Source: an uncultured Acidobacteriota bacterium (lineage in GTDB: Bacteria > Acidobacteriota > Vicinamibacteria > Vicinamibacterales > UBA8438). Taken from it: a stretch of DNA of 5,887 nt. Each line of letters begins with the position of its first letter. Position 1 is the stretch's first letter. Position numbers and translations under genes: made by a program. Positions 5,503 to 5,887 of the stretch are shown here, piece after piece. The DNA lies in assembly GCA_913043805.1 (NCBI GenBank), contig CAJWMX010000200.1:1-5887 (forward strand). Direction: 5' to 3'. Below the pieces are notes generated by a model, which worked only from the letters and a program-made list of their open reading frames with translations, had not been told where the DNA came from and did no database searches.

Positions 5503-5887
5503 AGGAAGCGGGTGAGGGTGATGTCGACCTGGCGCGCCTGGGGTTCGCTGCGACGCCATTGGACGAGGATGGGGCTCTGATACTGGCCCTGGGCGACCTG
5601 GCCCGCCCCGGGGGTCTCGCGGTCCGAGACCGGCACGCTGACCGAGCGCTTCATACGCAGGAAATGGCGGGCGGGGGCGCCAAAGAACCGGGCCACGATC
5701 TGCTCCACGACCGAGTCGCTCAGCCGCAGGGCGTCGACCAGCTCGTTGAACACGCGGACCATGTCGTACTTGGCGTAGTCAATCGTCTTGTTCGGGATCG
5801 ACCGAGGGTCGGCGAGCAGGTGCCGGCTCTTTTCCGCCATGAAGCGGAGCGGGTCGCGGATGACCTCGGCCAGGTCGTGCCGCATGA
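5499..5887 (-). CDS. Unrecognised protein, C-terminal part or whole (may continue past the right edge)
   Basis: An open frame on the minus strand runs from the right edge to TAG at 5501-5499. The first ATG inside the window is at 5885 and would give 128 residues. The frame is still open beyond it, so that methionine may be internal. I do not recognise the family. No signal peptide, membrane segment or cysteine is visible. Residues 1-85 look helical and charged (LAEVIRDPLRFMAEKSRHLL, then IDYAKYDMVRVFNELVDAL). The last 30 look like beta strands (QYQSPILVQWRR, QVDITLTRFL). Codon use and third-position GC are like the neighbours, which supports a real gene. The stop codon is made partly from the last two bases of the palindromic element, so the natural C-terminus may have been changed by that element. 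Confidence 0.7.
   Translation of the reverse strand, partial: MRHDLAEVIRDPLRFMAEKSRHLLADPRSIPNKTIDYAKYDMVRVFNELVDALRLSDSVVEQIVARFFGAPARHFLRMKRSVSVPVSDRETPGAGQVAQGQYQSPILVQWRRSEPQARQVDITLTRFL

Noticed and set aside
1..5887. tRNA, rRNA or transposase genes
   Set aside because: I found no tRNA-like cloverleaf ending, rRNA core segment or transposase motif on either strand by eye.

Overview
The window looks like a chromosomal piece from a high-GC bacterium, most likely an acidobacterium of the Vicinamibacterales type. Planctomycetes or another environmental phylum is the main alternative. The basis is the gene mix: a planctomycete/acidobacterium-type cytochrome c protein (DUF1587/DUF1595/DUF1592/DUF1588 architecture), a secreted PQQ-like beta-propeller beginning with a W-x-Q-F-R-G motif, an LVIVD-repeat propeller, and an exported HpcH/HpaI-like protein. 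The taxon is inferred from family distribution, not from a marker gene.

Layout: (1) 1-1834, minus strand: large secreted cytochrome c protein, 611 residues visible, C-terminus off the left edge. (2) 1835-2022: compact divergent control region with two outward-facing sigma70-like promoters and two small palindromes between or overlapping their -35 boxes. (3) 2023-4409, plus strand: two-gene unit with a 4-bp overlap, a PQQ-like beta-propeller followed by an LVIVD-repeat propeller whose six readable blade motifs are spaced almost exactly 42 residues apart. (4) 4399-5241, minus strand: exported HpcH/HpaI-aldolase-fold protein that seems to have lost two catalytic or metal-binding residues and a conserved loop. 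It overlaps the LVIVD gene tail to tail by 11 bp. (5) 5242-5498: non-coding, dominated by a 107-nt palindromic element (27-bp arms, structured centre). (6) 5499-5887, minus strand: C-terminal part or whole of an unrecognised protein whose stop codon is partly formed by the edge of the palindrome.

How it may work together: the four genes with a visible N-terminus all start with a signal peptide, so they describe an extracytoplasmic set: a heme protein, two propellers and an aldolase-fold protein. The divergent promoters could coordinate the cytochrome gene with the propeller operon. No pathway can be assigned from sequence alone. The most unusual item is the palindromic element at 5394-5500. 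It is not a canonical terminator, integron attC site or coding sequence, and it folds on paper into a long helix with conserved-looking internal loops.
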